Assembly (NCBI RefSeq): GCF_037076525.1
Contig: NZ_AP029018.1
Span: 2,435,001-2,499,000, forward strand
Reading direction: 5' to 3'
Length of the DNA: 64,000 nucleotides
Source: Selenomonas sp. TAMA-11512
Lineage (GTDB): Bacteria > Bacillota > Negativicutes > Selenomonadales > Selenomonadaceae
Shown: piece after piece, positions 1 through 8,886 of the stretch
How the letters are laid out: every line of letters starts with the position of its first letter
Position numbering within the stretch: position 1 is the first letter of the stretch
Notes under the pieces: model-generated
Databases searched by the model: none
What the model was told of the DNA's origin: nothing
What the model saw: the letters and a program-made list of their open reading frames with translations, nothing else
Program-made: the position numbers and the translations under genes

Positions 1-324
1 GGAGAGCTCCGCCATGGAGACGATGACGTAGTTAAACCAGTAGTTCCAGCCGGCGAGAAAGCCGGGAAACGAGCCCCAGTACTTCGACGCGTAGTAGGCG
101 AAGGAGCCGGAGACCGGCTCTTCGACCGCCATCTCACCGAGCATGCGCATGATGAGGAAGATGACGATGCCGCCGAGGAGATAGCTCACCGTGACGGCAG
201 GGCCCGCCATCGAAATGGCCGCCGTCGATCCGTAGAAGAGTCCCGTGCCGATCGCGCCGCCGAGCGCAATCATCTGCAGGTGACGGTTTTTCAGTCCCCG
301 CCGCATTTCTTCGTTGTTGTTCAC
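1..324 (-). CDS. Amino acid permease, APC superfamily (5' part only)
   Basis: The first 108 codons of an amino acid permease; the rest lies beyond the left edge. The visible protein starts with a short polar stretch, then carries the family hallmark IALGGAIGTGLFYG in the first membrane helix and a second helix ending at the conserved E-P-V-S-G-S-F-A-Y-Y turn, as in AroP/LysP/ProY-type proton symporters. The start is taken as GTG at 324, five bases after an AAAGGA ribosome site; the overlapping ATG at 326 runs straight into a stop. Substrate cannot be told from this fragment. It is divergent from the next gene. Confidence 0.85.
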   Translation of the reverse strand, partial: MNNNEEMRRGLKNRHLQMIALGGAIGTGLFYGSTAAISMAGPAVTVSYLLGGIVIFLIMRMLGEMAVEEPVSGSFAYYASKYWGSFPGFLAGWNYWFNYVIVSMAELS

Positions 325-427
325 ATTGTCGTCCTTTCAAAACCCGTGTGAATTTTCGCCTTACCCTGTCGCGGGGAAGACGCTTGCATACAACACATTT
401 TCCTATTATATAGATGAAAAGCGGCTC

Positions 428-456
428 TTGCAAGTCTCGAAAAGGTCCGCTATACT
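428..456 (+). promoter_or_regulatory. Promoter of the coiled-coil gene at 491
   Basis: TTGCAA (428-433) and TATACT (451-456) are separated by 17 bp, a good sigma-A type promoter, about 30 bp ahead of the start codon region of the next gene. Confidence 0.7.
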
Positions 457-490
457 GAAGTTGTTTATTCTTATAGAAGAAAGTGAGCGC

Positions 491-910
491 ATGATGAGCG
501 AAACGGAACGACACGACGTCGATTACTACTCTCGGGGCGAGGCGATCCGAACGGAGATCCTCGGCATGATTCACGCGGCCGCAAGCCCCTTTGACATTCT
601 CATGAAAGTGGCAAAGTATCTCGAGGAGACGACCCATGAAGTCGGCTACGCCGATAAGGTCAGGGACAACCTGCGCACTGTCTACGGCATCCTGCTCGAG
701 GACAAAAAGCTTCTCGCCGATGAGCTCGCCGAGGTCAGGGAGCGGCTTTCACGCATCGAAGGCGCCCTCTCGGATCCGAAGTTCACCGAAGAGGAAAAGA
801 AGCGCATCGAGTACGCCGTCATCCTCCACAGGAAGCGCATCAAGCGGCTTGAGGAGATGATCAAGCACGCGGAGGTCTATCGGACGGAGCCATTCATCGA
901 GAAGTATTGA
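491..910 (+). CDS. Small charged coiled-coil protein, unknown function
   Basis: 139 residues, soluble, rich in Glu, Lys and Arg, with no signal peptide or membrane segment. The second half (from about residue 55) is predicted helical with heptad-like spacing and ends in a very basic stretch, so a coiled-coil or helical bundle is likely. An open frame extends upstream to 314, but the promoter at 428-456 falls inside that extension, so the paired ATGs at 491 are the better start. It stands alone, divergent from the permease and facing a terminator shared with the next gene. I do not recognise the family. Confidence 0.7.
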   Translation: MMSETERHDVDYYSRGEAIRTEILGMIHAAASPFDILMKVAKYLEETTHEVGYADKVRDNLRTVYGILLEDKKLLADELAEVRERLSRIEGALSDPKFTEEEKKRIEYAVILHRKRIKRLEEMIKHAEVYRTEPFIEKY

Positions 911-999
911 GTACATATTAAGCTGATCCATGCAGCGCTGCCATCCGGGGCATTTTTCCCCGCCTGCATCAGCAAATCCTCCGCAGAACAGCGACATAC

Positions 1000-1035
1000 A
1001 AAAAGCCGACCCGCAAGCCGGGCCGGCTTTTTCCA
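1000..1035. terminator. Bidirectional terminator
   Basis: AAAAAGCCG and CGGCTTTTT arms enclose an inner CCCG/CGGG stem, giving a hairpin with A-run and T-run on both sides. It sits between the convergent genes at 491-910 and 1080-1841 and can serve both. Confidence 0.75.
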
Positions 1036-1079
1036 ATACAGTCTGTTTTTTTCAATTCGCAGCTGTGTGTGCATCCCGA

Positions 1080-1841
1080 TTAATCGAGCACGTAGACCTT
1101 GACCATGCGGCGGCCGAACTGTATCGCCTCGCCGTAGCTCTCCATACACAGATCAATCTTGTGCCCGCGGATGGCACCGCCCGTGTCCGCAGCGATTGCC
1201 TCCCCGTAGCCCGGGATGTAAAGGCGTGTACCCAAGGGAATGACTCTCGTGTCGACAGCGACTACACCGCGCTGCGCACGCATGCCGGAAGCCGTGATGC
1301 CGCTTCCGCCGCCATCCGTCGGCAGATACGCCGTAGCTTCCATGTCATACTCACCGCGATAGCGCATAGCGCCCCGCGACGTCTGAATGTGATTTGCACG
1401 TCTTGCAATCTCGGCGCGTTCCGCTTCAGCGACAAGATCGTGCACGACGATGTGCATGCCTGCACCGAGTTTTACTTCATCGGCGACATCCGCCTTGTAT
1501 TTCTCGCTGACATAGCCGTAATCCGCGAGCACTTCGCCCACCGACTGGCGTGTCGTATAGATTGTCTGCGTATCGCCCTCACATTCGATTTCGATAGGCA
1601 CAGATCTGTAAACCACAATACTCTCTTCTGTCTCTGTCTTCTTTAACTGAAACTCGTCCTTCTGCTTCAGCTCGATGCCTGCCTGATTCAGAATCAGCGC
1701 CGGATCGGAGTATCGTGTGCGAAGTTCCTGGCTCTCTCCATCCACATGGATGGTTACATTCCTCATGCTTGTCGTAAAGCCGGCGGAAATCAGAAGCCCG
1801 AAAATCAGCACGCCGCACAGTGCCAGTTTCCGTAAAGCCAT
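1080..1841 (-). CDS. YabE-like protein: G5-type/DUF348 repeats plus 3D domain
   Basis: 253 residues. An N-terminal hydrophobic segment (about residues 5-24) looks like a signal peptide or anchor. Two DUF348-type ubiquitin-like repeats follow (about 28-75 and 80-130), then a C-terminal 3D domain (about 165-253), a double-psi barrel related to MltA, with the family motif AVDTRVIPLGTRLYIPGYG and the downstream Asp residues in AADTGGAIRGHKIDL. Such proteins act on the cell wall, like Bacillus YabE and the Rpf/YuiC group, probably as lytic transglycosylases. It is a single-gene unit with its own strong promoter and an inverted repeat at the start of its leader. Confidence 0.85.
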   Translation of the reverse strand: MALRKLALCGVLIFGLLISAGFTTSMRNVTIHVDGESQELRTRYSDPALILNQAGIELKQKDEFQLKKTETEESIVVYRSVPIEIECEGDTQTIYTTRQSVGEVLADYGYVSEKYKADVADEVKLGAGMHIVVHDLVAEAERAEIARRANHIQTSRGAMRYRGEYDMEATAYLPTDGGGSGITASGMRAQRGVVAVDTRVIPLGTRLYIPGYGEAIAADTGGAIRGHKIDLCMESYGEAIQFGRRMVKVYVLD

Positions 1842-1870
1842 TGAATCTCTCCTTTCGAGACTTTAACCGG

Positions 1871-1936
1871 AAAATCGTTCTTGATTACCTCAAAAACGAT
1901 TTTTGCCATCATAACACCATTCCAAAACCTTGTCAA
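1871..1936 (-). promoter_or_regulatory. Promoter and leader inverted repeat of the 3D-domain gene
   Basis: On the minus strand TTGACA (1936-1931) and TATGAT (1913-1908) are 17 bp apart, a near-consensus promoter. Just downstream, 1871-1884 and 1890-1903 form an inverted repeat (AAAATCGTTCTTGA / TCAAAAACGATTTT, 13 of 14 positions pairing), so the transcript would begin in a hairpin. It may be an operator or an mRNA-stabilising 5' stem. Confidence 0.75.
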
Positions 1937-1985
1937 ATGCATTCCCCACTTTTTGATGTTTTTCACGATGGTTTTAGGGAAAACG

Positions 1986-2026
1986 AAAGTGGTGTGAGCC
2001 CTTTTGTTATAGGCTCTCACCACTTT
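1986..2026 (-). terminator. Terminator after tatD
   Basis: Arms 1986-2000 (AAAGTGGTGTGAGCC) and 2012-2026 pair with one mismatch; on the minus strand the hairpin is followed by a T-rich stretch. It lies 70 bp past the tatD stop codon. Confidence 0.7.
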
Positions 2027-2096
2027 ACATTAAAAAATCTTTAATTTGTTTTTTCGCGCCCGATTTCCGCTATGCCCGATGGTCCCATCCTCGTAT

Positions 2097-2924
2097 CTAT
2101 ATTCCGTACAGTTCTCTTGTATTCGCCCTTGCTCTCGCCGCGAACACCTCGAGGCTTTCTCCTCGAATCTCCGCGCACTTCGCCGCGATGAGCGGCACGT
2201 ACGTCGGCTCATTGCGCTTGCCTCGATACGGCACCGGCGTCAGATACGGCGAATCCGTCTCCAGGAGGAGCCGCGAGCCGTCAATGCCGGCTGCGACCTC
2301 GGGCAGCTTCGCCGCGTTCTTATACGTCAGCGGCCCGTCGATGCCGATATAGCAGCCCAGCTTGACGAACTCGCGCGCGAGCTCCACGCTTCCCGAATAG
2401 CAGTGGAGCACGCCGCGCACACCCTTCCCCTCGCGCTTCCACAGCTCGAACGTGTTGCCGTGCGCCTCGCGGTCGTGGATGCAGACGGGCAGATCGAGCT
2501 CCCTCGCGAGGCGCAGCTGACGGATGAAGGCCTCCCGCTGGATGCGCCGCACAGCCTCGTCCTTTTCCCAGTAGTAGTCGAGACCGATCTCGCCGATGGC
2601 GATGACCTTCTCCTCCTTCGTGAGCGCGGCAATCGCCTGCAGCTCATCGTCCGCCGGCACATGATCGATGCCCTCCGGATGGTATCCGGCGGCCGCGTAG
2701 ACCATCGTCTCATGCGCCGCCAACGATGCGGCTCGGCGCGAGGTCTCAAGATCCGTGCCCATCGTGATGAGCGCGGAGATGCCTGCGGCTCGTGCCCGCT
2801 CGAGCATCGCCGCGCGGTCGTCCTCGTATTCCTCGCCGTCGATATGACAGTGTGTATCGACGAAGTCGAGCCCCGAGCGCAGAAGCTCGAGCGCCCGCTC
2901 CTTCACTGCTTTGGATTCCGACAT
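2097..2924 (-). CDS. tatD: TatD family metal-dependent DNase
   Basis: 275 residues of the TatD amidohydrolase-like TIM barrel. Metal ligands are visible: the opening VDTHCHID, the Glu in IGEIGLDYYW, the His in VCIHDRE and in VLHCYSG, and LLETDSPYL near the C-terminus. The family cuts single-stranded DNA from the 3' end and takes part in DNA repair and proofreading of D-aminoacyl products. The start at 2924 has GGAAGGTGAT just ahead; a longer frame to 2987 lacks a better ribosome site. It lies downstream of metG in the same direction, an arrangement common in Firmicutes (metG-tatD-yabE-rnmV). Here a YabE-like gene also follows, although with its own promoter. Confidence 0.93.
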   Translation of the reverse strand: MSESKAVKERALELLRSGLDFVDTHCHIDGEEYEDDRAAMLERARAAGISALITMGTDLETSRRAASLAAHETMVYAAAGYHPEGIDHVPADDELQAIAALTKEEKVIAIGEIGLDYYWEKDEAVRRIQREAFIRQLRLARELDLPVCIHDREAHGNTFELWKREGKGVRGVLHCYSGSVELAREFVKLGCYIGIDGPLTYKNAAKLPEVAAGIDGSRLLLETDSPYLTPVPYRGKRNEPTYVPLIAAKCAEIRGESLEVFAARARANTRELYGI

Positions 2925-2987
2925 CCCTGTATCACCTTCCTTCGTTTCGCTGTTTGTTCCCATGCAGAAGCGCGAATGTATCCCCAT

Positions 2988-3015
2988 CGGACAGACTGCA
3001 TTTAGCGGCGCTTCC
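2988..3015. repeat. Partial copy of the dispersed inverted-repeat element
   Basis: Read on the minus strand, this begins GGAAGCGCCGCTAAATGCAG and continues TCTGTCCG, resembling the left end of the complete elements at 36052 and 37217. Only one end is recognisable. It sits in the gap between metG and tatD. Confidence 0.45.
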
Positions 3016-3076
3016 TAAAACGCAAGCCACCTTCCCCCGAAATCGAGGGAAGGCAGCGTTCATGTATCCGTGATTC

Positions 3077-4618
3077 TTATTTTTCCACTTCGATGCGCGG
3101 GAAGAGCTGCTCCGGCGTGCCGACTCTGTGCCCCGCAGGGATTACGCGCCAGCTCCTCGCTTCGTCGAGCTGTACGCCGTCGATATCCGTGAGACCGAGC
3201 TGCTCCCGGATGCGCTTTGCCGTCACGGGCATAAACGGTGATACCAAAACACTGATGATGCGCAGGCTTTCCGCGAGGTTTGCCATCGTGCAGATGAGAT
3301 CCTGCGCCTTTGCTTCGTCCTTCGCGAGTGTCCACGGCGTCTTTTCATCGATGTACTTGTTCGCGCGGCTGACAAATGCCCACGTCGTCTTGACCGCCGT
3401 TGAAATCTCCATGTTCTTCATCTGGGCCTCATAGTCCCGAACCGTTGCCGCCGCCATCTCGCGAAGGGATGCGTCAATCGCGTCTTCGCCGACGACTTCC
3501 CGGAGCTCGCCGCCGTGATACTTTTTGATCATCGAGAGCGTGCGGTGGAGGAGATTGCCGAGATCGTTCGCGAGATCCGCGTTGATGCGCGTGATGAGCG
3601 CGTCACGGCTGAAGTTGCCGTCCTGCCCGAGATTGATCTCCCGCAGCAGGAAGTAGCGAATCGCGTCCGCGCCGAACTCGTCGATGAGGAGCATCGGATC
3701 AACGACGTTGCCCTTCGACTTCGACATCTTGTCGCCGTCGACGATGAGCCAGCCGTGCCCGTAGACCTGCTTCGGAAGCGGCAGATCGAGCGCCATGAGG
3801 ATGCACGGCCAGATGATCGTGTGGAAGCGGACAATCTCCTTGCCGACGAGGTGGATGTCCGCGGGCCAGAACTTCGCGAATTTCTCCGGATCATCCAGGA
3901 ATCCGATCGGTGTCAGATAGTTTGTCAGCGCGTCAAACCACACGTAGATAACGTGCTTTTCGTCGCCCGGCACGGGGACGCCCCAATCAAACGACGTCCG
4001 CGAGATGGACAGATCCTCCAGCCCCTGCTTGATGAAGTTGATCATCTCGTTGCGGCGGGACGCCGGCTCGATGAACTCCGGATGCGCTTCGATGTGCGCC
4101 AGGAGGCGATCCGCGTAGTTGTCAAGCTTGAAGAAGTACGACTCCTCCGCGACCTCCTGCACCGCGCGGCCGCAGTCCGGGCACTTGCCGTCCTCAATCT
4201 GCCGCTCCGTCCAGTAGCTCTCACACGGCACGCAGTAGAGCCCCTTGTACTCGCCCTTGTAGATATCTCCCTTTGCCTGTATGCGGCGGAAAATCTCCTG
4301 CACGACCGCCTCGTGACGCTTTTCGCTCGTGCGGATGAAGTCGTCGTTCGAGATGCCGAGCTTTTCCCAGAGCTTTTGGAAATTCGCCACGATGGGATCC
4401 ACGTACCCGAGCGGCGTCGTGCCCATCTCCTCCGCCTTTTGCTGGATCTTCTGCCCGTGCTCGTCGCTGCCCGTCAGGAAAAAGACATCGTATCCCGCGA
4501 GACGGCGAAAGCGCGCGATCGAGTCCGCGATCGTCGTGCAGTAGGCGTGGCCGATGTGCAGATTCGCGCTCGGATAGTAAATCGGTGTCGTTATATAGAA
4601 AGGTTCCTTCTCTGCCAT
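3077..4618 (-). CDS. metG: Methionyl-tRNA synthetase
   Basis: 513 residues. It charges tRNA-Met in the cytoplasm. The class I signatures are present: HIGH at residues 21-24 (in PSANLHIGHAY) and DKMSKSKGN near residue 300. A zinc-knuckle insert with C-x-x-C and CPDCG lies near 127-151, typical of the bacterial metG2-like form. The anticodon-binding helical domain is complete, but the protein ends without the C-terminal tRNA-binding (EMAP/Trbp111-like) domain found in many Firmicute enzymes of about 650 residues. The start has GAGGAGG eight bases upstream. It is the first gene of the metG-tatD unit. Confidence 0.97.
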   Translation of the reverse strand: MAEKEPFYITTPIYYPSANLHIGHAYCTTIADSIARFRRLAGYDVFFLTGSDEHGQKIQQKAEEMGTTPLGYVDPIVANFQKLWEKLGISNDDFIRTSEKRHEAVVQEIFRRIQAKGDIYKGEYKGLYCVPCESYWTERQIEDGKCPDCGRAVQEVAEESYFFKLDNYADRLLAHIEAHPEFIEPASRRNEMINFIKQGLEDLSISRTSFDWGVPVPGDEKHVIYVWFDALTNYLTPIGFLDDPEKFAKFWPADIHLVGKEIVRFHTIIWPCILMALDLPLPKQVYGHGWLIVDGDKMSKSKGNVVDPMLLIDEFGADAIRYFLLREINLGQDGNFSRDALITRINADLANDLGNLLHRTLSMIKKYHGGELREVVGEDAIDASLREMAAATVRDYEAQMKNMEISTAVKTTWAFVSRANKYIDEKTPWTLAKDEAKAQDLICTMANLAESLRIISVLVSPFMPVTAKRIREQLGLTDIDGVQLDEARSWRVIPAGHRVGTPEQLFPRIEVEK

Positions 4619-4671
4619 GTGTATACCTCCTCAAAATCCGTGCGGCAAATGAAGCGCGCACTTATCCATCT

Positions 4672-4700
4672 ATTATATGGAAGCGATGCGAAAAGCGCAA
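4672..4700 (-). promoter_or_regulatory. metG promoter
   Basis: On the minus strand TTGCGC (4700-4695) and TATAAT (4677-4672) are 17 bp apart, about 55 bp from the metG start. The leader is too short for a T-box or SAM riboswitch. Confidence 0.75.
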
Positions 4701-4816
4701 GGGTGAAATCGGAAAAGATCGGTATGCCGTATCTCGTTCGTCGCCGTGCGCAGCCGCAGCGAGCGGCGCACGCTTCTGCGCATACAGCCTCCCGCAAATA
4801 CCGTCTCATCATCCCT

Positions 4817-5401
4817 CTAGGACGAATGGTCTTTCGCCTCGAGTATATGCTTTCGGATGATGTCATAGGCCTCTTTCGCGTCGTCTATTTCCACAAAGGC
4901 GTATTTTGCGTCCGGCGTAATCTGAAAAGCATTCCTATTTAATGAAGAAAACATCCCCGGCTTCGCGTCCGGCATCAAGTAAATCGTTCCGCTGCCGTCG
5001 TCTCGGATGCTCTTTTCCAGCGTGCGCATCCGATCGAAAAGGATGAAGCTCGTATTCTGTCCCCGGCAAATCAAGGCGCGCCTGTCCGTCAGCCCATAGA
5101 CCGTTTTCCTTCGCAGACGGACCTTCAGCAAAAACCGCCCGATCGTGATGTAAACGGCGACCGCGAGGAAAAAAGGCGCTATGAGAAGCGACATCATGTG
5201 CTGCGATTCGCCCAGCAGCATGGCGACGGAAGCGAACCCCGCTCCCGCCGCCCAGATGATCGAGAACGGAAGGATGAAGATATCCGCCTTCGTCAACAGG
5301 CTAAAAAAAGACGTCGAGGGGCATCCCGTCCACAGCACCCGTTCGTCGGGCGTCAATTCCTCTTCTATGCGCCGCCTCTGATCACTTTCCGTCATGCACA
5401 T
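4817..5401 (-). CDS. Membrane protein with bacterial PH-like domain
   Basis: 194 residues. After an N-terminal cytoplasmic stretch with the motif TPDERVLWTGCPS (the usual opening of bacterial PH-domain membrane proteins) come two membrane helices, about residues 37-60 and 67-92. A soluble beta-rich domain with YGLTDRRALI follows, typical of the bPH_2/YdbT-like family. Function is unknown; such proteins are thought to sense or shape the envelope. The frame can start at 5401 or at the ATG at 5395; the latter has better spacing to AAAGGG. It is a lone gene. Confidence 0.75.
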   Translation of the reverse strand: MCMTESDQRRRIEEELTPDERVLWTGCPSTSFFSLLTKADIFILPFSIIWAAGAGFASVAMLLGESQHMMSLLIAPFFLAVAVYITIGRFLLKVRLRRKTVYGLTDRRALICRGQNTSFILFDRMRTLEKSIRDDGSGTIYLMPDAKPGMFSSLNRNAFQITPDAKYAFVEIDDAKEAYDIIRKHILEAKDHSS

Positions 5402-5599
5402 CCATCCCTTTCATCGCGAATGCGTCCCCCATCCGCCCAATTTCCTGTTCCCTACTATCATATCGCATGCATCCGTGCATAGCAAGCAGCAAGATTTGAA
5501 GAAATCCGCATGAACTGTAGAAATACGGATTTATGAGGAAAGGAGTATCACGCCTTTTTTCAACAAGAATCTTTCAAAAATCAAAATCGCAATAAAAAA

Positions 5600-5649
5600 G
5601 AGGCTGTAACAAAATGATTTCTCATTTTGTCCACAGCCTCCCCTTTTTG
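5600..5649 (-). terminator. Terminator of the type III restriction operon
   Basis: GAGGCTGT..CAAAATGA and TCATTTTG..ACAGCCTC form a long hairpin; on the minus strand it is followed by CTTTTTTATT, right after the res stop codon. The A-run on the other side makes it usable from both strands. Confidence 0.85.
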
Positions 5650-5661
5650 CATCGCCGCTTC

Positions 5662-8600
5662 CTATAACTTTTCCATGATGTCCAAGAGACTCTGGTAACT
5701 GTCCACCTCGTGATACACGACATCTTCATCACTGAGGCCGGCGAAGAGCTTCTTCGCACATTTGATCTTGGCCTGCTCGATGGGCTTCAGCTTCAGGCTC
5801 TCCATCGTCCCCTTCGTCTCGGCGATGAAGAAGATATGCTTCACCATATCCTTGTTGAAGGCGATTGCCCAGTCAGGCGAGTAGTTCCCCACGGGCGTCG
5901 GGATATGGAAGCCCTTGGGCAGTTTGGCATAGACGCAGACCTCATCGGCCGTGTCCATCCTCTCTGCCATTCGTCTCTCCACGCTTTTGCCGTCCTTCGC
6001 ATAGCCGTCGGCGAAGAGATAGTCCTGCACATTCCGCTTCGCGCGATAAGCGCGGGAAAAATCGCTGTTCTTCTCGGCGGTGAAAATGGCGCTGTCGTAC
6101 ACGCCCTCCGTGCGGTTGTAGGTGATCTCCTCCACAATCATCGCGGCTTTTTGCTCGTTGATGAGCCGAATCGCCTTGGCGATGAACTCCTCCGGATTGT
6201 TCTGCAGCATGGCGAATACCGTGGGGCGAAGCCCTGCCACGATGCGGGCGGCGGTGCGGCGCGTCAGTTTCGCGCCCTCGGCGATTTTGCCGATCACATC
6301 GTACTTGACGGCGGAGCCTTCGCCTCCGCCAAGCGTGTACGTGCGGCTTCTCTCCGCCACAAAGCCGTCGCCGCTTTTCAGCTTCGCCGCCGTGAAATCG
6401 CTCCCTTGCCGCCCCGATGTCACCGTGTATTGGAGGCGCGTCACGAACATTTTCGCATCAATATGCGCAATGGCCTTGCGAGCCAGCTCCTCGCCGTCGA
6501 AATCCACCGTATAGGCGTACTTATGCTGAATGAGACTCCAGAGCTTCTTGAACTCCGCCTTGTAGAAATTATCGTTGAGCGGATTGTCGGCAACCTTCGT
6601 CTCGTTTCCGTCGCGAATCATACCGTCCAGAGCATGGGGATCGAAGATGCCGGCGACAAGCGCGTGAACCGCCTCTCCGAGAGCCGCGATGCTTTCCGGC
6701 AAGGGCGCGAGGCTGTTCTCCTCCCTCTCCGTTCTGTACTTGTCGGTGATATGATCGTCATCGTCCACATACTCGTTGCGGACGAGGTATTTATAAATGG
6801 CGCGCCCCTGCTTCTCGCTGACGGTCACCTCCGCACCCATCTCGCCGCCTGTCGCATCCTCCCCGCCCAAAAAGAGCGTCTTGCCGATAAAGTATTCCGC
6901 CGTCACCTCCGTCGGGCGGTCGCAGAGGTCTTCGCGAATGCCCTTCTGCAAATCGGCGACAAACTCTCGGTAGCCGTCGGCGGCGATGACCGTCAGCTGA
7001 TTCACCTGCTGCACCTGACTGCCCAGAATGCGCTCGTCCTGTCGGTCGCCGTGACGATTGACGCAAAGCCGCAGCCCCCGCCCGACTTCCTGCCGCTTCT
7101 GCGCCGCAGAGCTGCCGCCGTGCTTCAGCGTGCAGATCTGGAACACATTGGGGTTGTCCCAGCCCTCGCGCAGAGCCGAATGGGAGAAGATGAAGCGCAC
7201 GGGATTTTCAAACGAGAGCAGACGTTCCTTGTCCTTCATGATGAGATCGTAGGCGGAGATATCGTCGCTCTCGTCGCTGCCGCGCCGCAAAGAGCTGTCC
7301 ACCTTGCGTCCCTTCTTGTCGATGGAGAAATACCCCGTGTGCGTCGCCGCCGTCTCGATGCCCTTCAAATATTCCTCATAAGGCGTGGAAAAGAGCGTCA
7401 GATACTCGTTGAGAATCGCCGTATACTCTTCCTCGAACACCCGCCCGTATTCGGAATTAACCTCGCTGCCGCTCTCATCGTACTTGCGATACTTCTCCAC
7501 CTTGTCGATGAAAAAGAGGGAAAGGCATTTGATGCCCCTGCCGAAAAGCTCCTTTTCCTTCTCGAAATGCGAGCGGATGGTCTCCCGAATCTGCACGCGG
7601 CGAAGCGTCTCCTCCGACACGTCGCCCTGCACCTCGCCGACGCGAATCTCCCCGCCGTTCGTGAAAGAGAGCGTTCGCTGCAGGGGATCGATCTGACTGA
7701 CCCGATAGCCCCGGTACTGCTCCATCTCTTTCGACAGCGCGAAAAGATCGTCGCCCACGGTCACGAGCCGCGTTTCCCGCTTGATGGACTTGCTGTGGCC
7801 GATCTCAAATTCAAGCCGTGCCGTCGGCGGCCTGTCCCCCGAGATGACGATCCCTTCCAGAAACAAATAGCGGTTCATGCCGCTGAGATTCTTGAGGTCG
7901 AAGCCCTTGACCTCGATCTGCTTGACCAGCCTCTTCCTGTAAGCGTCGAGGGCGTCGAGCACATAGACCAGCGCATGATGCTCCTTGTGCGTCGCGGAAT
8001 AGTTGAGGCAGAAGAGCGGATCGAACTCCTTGAGACTCGCCTGCGTGGCATTGCCGCCCATCTTCTGCGGCTCATCCAGAATCAAGATCGGGCGGCACTT
8101 CCGTATGACGTCGATGGGGCGGCGGCTGCCGAAATCGTCAAGCTCGATGCGGATGCGGCGCGCATCCTTCCCGCGCGCGTTGAACGCCTGCGTGTTGATG
8201 ATCATGACATAAAGATCTGCGCTCTGCGTGAAATGGTCGATCTCAGCGAGGTTTTTGGAATCATAGACGAAGAAGCGCACCTTCTTGCCGTAATGCTCCA
8301 TGAAATGCTCCTGCATGACGGCGAAGCTCTTCTTCACGCCCTCGCGAATCGCAATGCTCGGCACGACAACGATGAACTTCGTCCAGCCGTACTGCTTATT
8401 CAGCTCAAACATCGTCTTGATATACACATACGTCTTTCCCGTGCCCGTCTCCATCTCCACATCGAGGGAGCAGCGTCCAAGCCCGCCCGTCACGACGCTT
8501 TGGCTCAGATGGATATTGTTCCGGCTCTGCACGCGGTTGATGTTCGTGAGCATCTGTCCCACGCCAAGCTCCACGAGAGCATTGGCAAAGCCCATGGCGA

Positions 8601-8769
8601 AATCATCGTCCGCTTCGCCGTCAAAAAGGCTCGCTTGCGCTGCCTGCGGCACATCTCGCCGATAGGAAAGAGGCGAGGCGAAGCTCTGTCCGGCAAAGAC
8701 CCCCGTCACGCTCTCCACCGCTTCCGTCTGATAGGGCTGTATGGTGAACTTGAATTTCATATCGGCCAT
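5662..8769 (-). CDS. Type III restriction endonuclease subunit (Res)
   Basis: 1035 residues, full length. It has the SF2 helicase core: Walker A METGTGKTYV near residues 106-115, motif II ILDEPQKMGG (DEPQ in place of DEAD, as in type III enzymes) near 235, and the late helicase motifs SALREGWDNPNV and QEVGRGLRL. The C-terminal PD-(D/E)xK nuclease is seen as PVGNYSPDWAIAF followed by AETKGT near residues 970-1000, so both catalytic Asp and Glu-x-Lys are kept. Res needs Mod for target recognition; with Mod broken upstream, this subunit may be inactive. Start at 8769 is preceded by GAGGGAAAAGA. Confidence 0.95.
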   Translation of the reverse strand: MADMKFKFTIQPYQTEAVESVTGVFAGQSFASPLSYRRDVPQAAQASLFDGEADDDFAMGFANALVELGVGQMLTNINRVQSRNNIHLSQSVVTGGLGRCSLDVEMETGTGKTYVYIKTMFELNKQYGWTKFIVVVPSIAIREGVKKSFAVMQEHFMEHYGKKVRFFVYDSKNLAEIDHFTQSADLYVMIINTQAFNARGKDARRIRIELDDFGSRRPIDVIRKCRPILILDEPQKMGGNATQASLKEFDPLFCLNYSATHKEHHALVYVLDALDAYRKRLVKQIEVKGFDLKNLSGMNRYLFLEGIVISGDRPPTARLEFEIGHSKSIKRETRLVTVGDDLFALSKEMEQYRGYRVSQIDPLQRTLSFTNGGEIRVGEVQGDVSEETLRRVQIRETIRSHFEKEKELFGRGIKCLSLFFIDKVEKYRKYDESGSEVNSEYGRVFEEEYTAILNEYLTLFSTPYEEYLKGIETAATHTGYFSIDKKGRKVDSSLRRGSDESDDISAYDLIMKDKERLLSFENPVRFIFSHSALREGWDNPNVFQICTLKHGGSSAAQKRQEVGRGLRLCVNRHGDRQDERILGSQVQQVNQLTVIAADGYREFVADLQKGIREDLCDRPTEVTAEYFIGKTLFLGGEDATGGEMGAEVTVSEKQGRAIYKYLVRNEYVDDDDHITDKYRTEREENSLAPLPESIAALGEAVHALVAGIFDPHALDGMIRDGNETKVADNPLNDNFYKAEFKKLWSLIQHKYAYTVDFDGEELARKAIAHIDAKMFVTRLQYTVTSGRQGSDFTAAKLKSGDGFVAERSRTYTLGGGEGSAVKYDVIGKIAEGAKLTRRTAARIVAGLRPTVFAMLQNNPEEFIAKAIRLINEQKAAMIVEEITYNRTEGVYDSAIFTAEKNSDFSRAYRAKRNVQDYLFADGYAKDGKSVERRMAERMDTADEVCVYAKLPKGFHIPTPVGNYSPDWAIAFNKDMVKHIFFIAETKGTMESLKLKPIEQAKIKCAKKLFAGLSDEDVVYHEVDSYQSLLDIMEKL

Positions 8770-8886
8770 TCTTTTCCCTCGTTTCGACTCTCCGCCTGTT
8801 AAATTGTGCGCTCATCATGCGCACAATCTCGCTCATCTCTTCTTTTTCCGATTTTGCATTCGGCGAATGCAAAATCATATCATCCA

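Noticed and set aside
5710-8802. A 1030-codon open frame on the plus strand opposite res
   Set aside because: It mirrors the res gene in a GC-rich genome; no ribosome site, no family resemblance, and res has all expected motifs.
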